The notes beneath the pieces are model-generated. The model had not been told where the DNA came from, searched no databases, and saw nothing but the letters and a program-made list of their open reading frames with translations. Positions 61,204-64,000 of a stretch of 64,000 bases of DNA are shown here, in pieces (positions within the stretch are counted from its first letter, which is position 1; every line of letters begins with the position of its first letter). The position numbers and the translations under genes are program-made. This stretch comes from Cellulosimicrobium composti. Lineage in GTDB: Bacteria > Actinomycetota > Actinomycetes > Actinomycetales > Cellulomonadaceae. The DNA is taken from assembly GCF_009711085.1 (NCBI RefSeq), contig NZ_WMKA01000004.1:106393-170392 (forward strand), given 5' to 3'.

Positions 61204-61530
61204 GCTGACCTCGCTCAACCACGCCATCGTGGCCGCGAGGTCACCCATCACCTGTTGCCGGTTCGCGGTGTACGTCGTGCCGTGCGGCTGGTCTTGGCTG
61301 GTGGCTGTCGTGTGCGGAGGGAGCTGAAATGAGACGTAGCCGGCGGACGTCGACGAGTTCCCACCAACCGATCATTCGACGGACGTCGCATCGACACCGC
61401 AGAGCTGCGTAACGCGCGCGGTGTTCACGATGAGGGTGTGATCCCGGCACAGCACGAGCAGGCGCCCGAGGTCGTGGTCGGCGTCGTCGAGGAACTGCAA
61501 CGTGTCGGCGTAGCGGCCATCTGTGTCATC
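61204..61530 (-). pseudogene. decayed gene with an in-frame stop, minus strand
   Basis: One frame reads RYADTLQFLDDADHDLGRLL and a following CRDHTLIVNTARVTQLCGVD up to TGA (61374-61372). It then continues in the same frame with SAGYVSFQLPPHTTATSQDQ and TANRQQVMGDLAATMAWLSE to about 61204. Codon use looks genuine on both sides of the stop. No start codon is visible upstream. I do not recognise the family. Confidence 0.3.
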
Positions 61531-61614
61531 GCCTCGGGTGCCGCGACCGCGGGACGCGGCGCGCGCCCGGTGCGCAGCCGTGCGGGCTACCCGGGGCGGT
61601 GCGACGGTGGCGGG

Positions 61615-62283
61615 ATGACGGGACTCGTGGAGGCGGTCGCGCGGCCCGCCGGGGCGGCGCTCGCGGCGGTGACCGGGACCGTGGCGCGCGTGCGCCGCGG
61701 GCGGCCGATGCACGCGCGGGGAGTGCTGCTGCGCGCGACGCTCGTGGTCGCGGAGGACGAGGCGGGCGCCGCCGTCGTGCCGCAGGGCCGGACCCCGGCG
61801 ACGGTGCGTGTCTCGCTCGGAGCGGGTGCCCCGCGCGGCTGGCCGGACGTCGTCGGGGTCGCGGTGCGCTGGACCGACGACGGCGCGCTGCAGGACGTCC
61901 TCTTCTCGTCCTCCGGGCGGGGCCGGCTCACGCGCTGGGCGATGCTGCTGCGGCGCGAGCCGATGGGCGGGTGGTTCTCGACGCTCATGCCGCTGCGGTC
62001 GCCGCACGGGCCGCGCGTGCTCGCGCTGCGGCCGGACCGGGACGCGGCGCGCGCCCGGGGCGTCCCGGTGCTCGAGGTGCTGGAGGCGACACCGCTGGGG
62101 GAGTGGCACCGGTTCGGCGCGCTCGAGCTGCACGGCCCGGAGCGGGCCGAGCACGACGGCGACGACCTCCGCGTGCGGTTCGACCCCACGCGGCGCGCCC
62201 CGCGCCGGCTCGGCACCTACGCGTGGGAGGACGCGCTGCGCGACCCCGCGTACGCCGCGGCGCGGCGCCACGGCCGACCCTGA
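61615..62283 (+). CDS. conserved actinobacterial protein of unknown function
   Basis: This 222-residue soluble protein contains MHARGVLLRATLVVAE, SGRGRLTRWAMLLRREPMGG and WFSTLMPLRSPHGPRVLAL blocks that recur in actinobacterial proteins often labelled phosphodiesterase without evidence. The beta-rich pattern is vaguely catalase-like. The ATG at 61615 is chosen over a longer frame because a GACGGT hexamer (61603-61608) lies 6 nt upstream, and the residues before it are unlike the rest and overlap a decayed gene. Function is unknown. Confidence 0.6.
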   Translation: MTGLVEAVARPAGAALAAVTGTVARVRRGRPMHARGVLLRATLVVAEDEAGAAVVPQGRTPATVRVSLGAGAPRGWPDVVGVAVRWTDDGALQDVLFSSSGRGRLTRWAMLLRREPMGGWFSTLMPLRSPHGPRVLALRPDRDAARARGVPVLEVLEATPLGEWHRFGALELHGPERAEHDGDDLRVRFDPTRRAPRRLGTYAWEDALRDPAYAAARRHGRP

Positions 62284-62412
62284 GCGGGCGCGGCACCCGA
62301 GTGCGATCGGCCCTGACCGGGCGCTGCACCGTGGGGCGCGCGCCGGGACGGGCGCCGGACCGCCAGGACGGCGGCCTCGCCCGCCGGGGTCCACGCCGGA
62401 GGGCACGAAAGA

Positions 62413-62453
62413 GGGCGGCGGTCCCGGAGTCCTGTCCACCGGGACCGCCGCCC
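62413..62453. terminator. bidirectional terminator hairpin
   Basis: GGGCGGCGGTCCCGG (62413-62427) and CCGGGACCGCCGCCC (62439-62453) form a perfect 15-bp stem with an 11-nt loop. It lies between convergent genes. I see nothing else in 62284-62536. Confidence 0.7.
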
Positions 62454-62536
62454 GCGGGGGCGGCACCGTCGACGTGAGGCCGCCCCCGAGTCGTGGGCCG
62501 GGCGGCGAGCGCCGCCCGGCCGGGCGAGACGGTCGG

Positions 62537-64000
62537 TCAGACCGCCGCGAGCCGACGGCGCAGCCCGAGGCCCGCGACACCCGCGAGCACGGACCCGCCG
62601 ACGAGCGCGGACATGCCGAGCGACAGCCGTCCGACCGGGCTGTTCTCGACGCTGTCCTTGAGCTCCGTCGTGCCGTCGGAGAGGGTGCCGGTGCCGGTGT
62701 GCAGCGTGGCCGCGCCCTCGGCGATCCGGGTGCTGCCGTCGTGCAGCTCGACGGCGCCGTCGGCGAGCGTCGAGGTGCCCGCGTGGAGCGTCGCGGAGCC
62801 CTCCGCGAGCGCCAGGTTGCCCGCCGCGAGGGTCGTCGCGCCGGTCGAGAGCGTCGTGAGGCCGTTCTGCAGGCGCAGCGTGCCGTCCTCGAGGCGCGTG
62901 GTGCCGTCGAGCAGGTCGCCCGCGCCCGTCCGCAGCCGGACGGTTCCGGCGGACAGGTCCGCGGCTCCGGTGCGCAGTCGGTCGGTCCCGGCGGACAGGT
63001 CGGCGGCGCCGGTCGCGGCGCGGGTCGTCCCGGCCCGGAGGTCCGCCGCGCCGGCCGCGGCGCGGGTCGTCCCGCCCCGCAGGTCCGTCGCGCCCGTCGC
63101 GAGCTCGGCCGCCCCGGTGGCGAGCTCGATCGTCCTGGCCGCGAGCTGGGCGTTGCCGGCCGCGATCCGGGAGGCGCCGTCGGCGAGGGTCCAGGTGCCC
63201 TGCGCGAGGGTCGACGCGGCCGTCGCGGCGCTGGCGTTGCCCTCGGCGACGTTCGCCGCCCCGGCCGCGACGTCCGAGGAGCCTGCGAGCAGCTCGCTCG
63301 CGCCCCCGGCGAGCTGGGCGGACCCGGCGGCGAGCTCGCTGGTCCCGGCGGCGAGGAGCACGCTGTTGGTCGAGATGTCGCTCGCCCCGGCGAGCACCGA
63401 CTCGGCCCCGCCCGCGAGGGCCTGGGTGCCCTGCGCGAGGTCCTGCGCGCCGGCGGACACCTGCGCCGCGCCGGTGGCCACCGCGGCGGCGCCCCCGGCG
63501 ACCTGCGTCGCGCCGTCGTGCGCGGACGCCGCTCCGGCGGACACCTCGGCGGCACCGGCGCGCAGCGAGGCGAGGCCGGCGTCGAGCTGCCTCGCGCCGT
63601 CGGCGGCGCCCGTGAGCCCGTCGCGCAGCGACGCCGCGCCGGTCACGAGCCCGGTGGCCCCGGCGTCGACCTGGGCGGCGCCGTCGCGGACGGAGCCGGC
63701 CGCACCGGCGAGCGCCTCGAGCTTCGCCCGGAGCGCGGGGTCGTCGGTCGCGGCGGCGAGGCCGGCGAGCTGCGTCGCGAGGCCGGCCGCCCCGTCGTGG
63801 ACCTGGCCGGCACCGTCGGCGACGCCGCGCACGCCGTCGGCGAGCGCGACCGACCCCTGGCGGGCCGACTCGACGCCGCCCCGGAGGGCGGTCGCGCCGG
63901 CCGCGAGGTCCTCGGCACCGGCGGCGACGCCCTGGGCCCCGGGGGCGAGTCGCGCCGTGCCGTCGCGCAGTGCGGCCGCGCCGTCGGCCACGGTCCGGGC
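62537..64000 (-). CDS. Leu/Gly heptad-repeat membrane protein, YhgE/Pip-like (5' end outside window)
   Basis: The visible 487 codons are almost entirely a seven-residue repeat of the form G-x-x-x-L-x-x, for example GAADLSAGTDRLRT and GTTRLEDGTLRLQN, roughly sixty copies. A single C-terminal membrane helix with RRR anchor follows (LGMSALVGGSVLAGVAGLGL). The pattern is the known xxxLxxG heptad found in YhgE/Pip-related membrane proteins, whose large N-terminal membrane domain would lie beyond the window edge. The frame is open to base 64000, so the gene is partial. It may form a long extracellular helix or rod. Confidence 0.8.
   Translation of the reverse strand, partial: ARTVADGAAALRDGTARLAPGAQGVAAGAEDLAAGATALRGGVESARQGSVALADGVRGVADGAGQVHDGAAGLATQLAGLAAATDDPALRAKLEALAGAAGSVRDGAAQVDAGATGLVTGAASLRDGLTGAADGARQLDAGLASLRAGAAEVSAGAASAHDGATQVAGGAAAVATGAAQVSAGAQDLAQGTQALAGGAESVLAGASDISTNSVLLAAGTSELAAGSAQLAGGASELLAGSSDVAAGAANVAEGNASAATAASTLAQGTWTLADGASRIAAGNAQLAARTIELATGAAELATGATDLRGGTTRAAAGAADLRAGTTRAATGAADLSAGTDRLRTGAADLSAGTVRLRTGAGDLLDGTTRLEDGTLRLQNGLTTLSTGATTLAAGNLALAEGSATLHAGTSTLADGAVELHDGSTRIAEGAATLHTGTGTLSDGTTELKDSVENSPVGRLSLGMSALVGGSVLAGVAGLGLRRRLAAV

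Noticed and set aside
62537..64000. Regular 21-bp spacing as a CRISPR or satellite array
   Set aside because: The units are diverged at DNA level and keep one reading frame with a clear heptad pattern, so it is coding. No identical repeats with unique spacers occur anywhere in the window.

Overview
The window is 64 kb of very high-GC DNA with dense, short-spaced genes, GC-rich third codon positions and frequent GTG starts. It reads as the chromosome of an actinobacterium. The set of secreted glycoside hydrolases (GH16 with a ricin lectin, GH87, GH20) together with purine salvage suggests a cellulomonad or promicromonosporad such as Cellulosimicrobium or Isoptericola. That genus-level guess is inference; no rRNA or other marker gene is present. 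I saw no tRNA, rRNA, CRISPR array, prophage or insertion sequence.

Layout. 1-5.6 kb: a LytS-type sensor kinase, a membrane protein, a VOC-type protein, and the carbon-starvation/pyruvate transporter pair ybdD-cstA. A LytTR-type direct repeat and a CRP-type palindrome lie in front of cstA. 5.6-11.3 kb: a small membrane protein, a GNAT acetyltransferase, an NYN/LOTUS-domain protein, an alpha/beta hydrolase with a divergent TetR repressor and twin operators, and an SDR oxidoreductase followed by a second TetR. 11.3-14.1 kb: a secreted GH16 beta-glucanase behind a CebR-like box, and a cation/proton antiporter. 14.3-19.2 kb: an 8-oxoguanine deaminase gene broken by one amber codon, an NCS2 purine permease with its own promoter and palindromic operator, and an amino acid permease. 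19.2-27.2 kb: an acyltransferase, a two-component system, several membrane proteins, an App1-type protein and a PPOX-family flavoprotein.

27.2-35.2 kb: a large secreted GH87 alpha-1,3-glucanase, a tiny membrane protein, a molybdopterin oxidoreductase/flavin reductase pair, a TetR regulator, a glycosyltransferase and an acetyltransferase. 35.2-46.8 kb: a LacI-controlled sugar locus with a binding protein, two permeases, a GH127 beta-L-arabinofuranosidase, a GH31 alpha-xylosidase-type enzyme, and a secreted clan GH-A hydrolase that shares the same 14-bp operator. 47-52.3 kb: L-serine dehydratase, 3-methyladenine glycosylase and a secreted GH20 hexosaminidase. 52.4-59.5 kb: a regulator/membrane-protein pair, an AAA+ ATPase with a TPR membrane partner, and a TetR-drrAB exporter. 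59.6-61.6 kb is atypical: a convergent antitoxin-like/toxin-like pair and several decayed gene pieces. The window ends inside a heptad-repeat membrane protein on the minus strand.

How it works together. Sugar-degradation genes are paired with recognisable operators (CebR-like, LacI-type). The three hydrolases GH16, GH87 and GH20 would together attack beta-1,3-glucan, alpha-1,3-glucan and N-acetylglucosamine polymers, which points to fungal or yeast cell walls. Many genes lack a Shine-Dalgarno sequence and instead carry a -10-like NANNNT hexamer about 6 nt before the start codon, the signature of leaderless transcripts. Two long palindromes with shared arms follow genes on the minus strand and look like members of one dispersed hairpin family.
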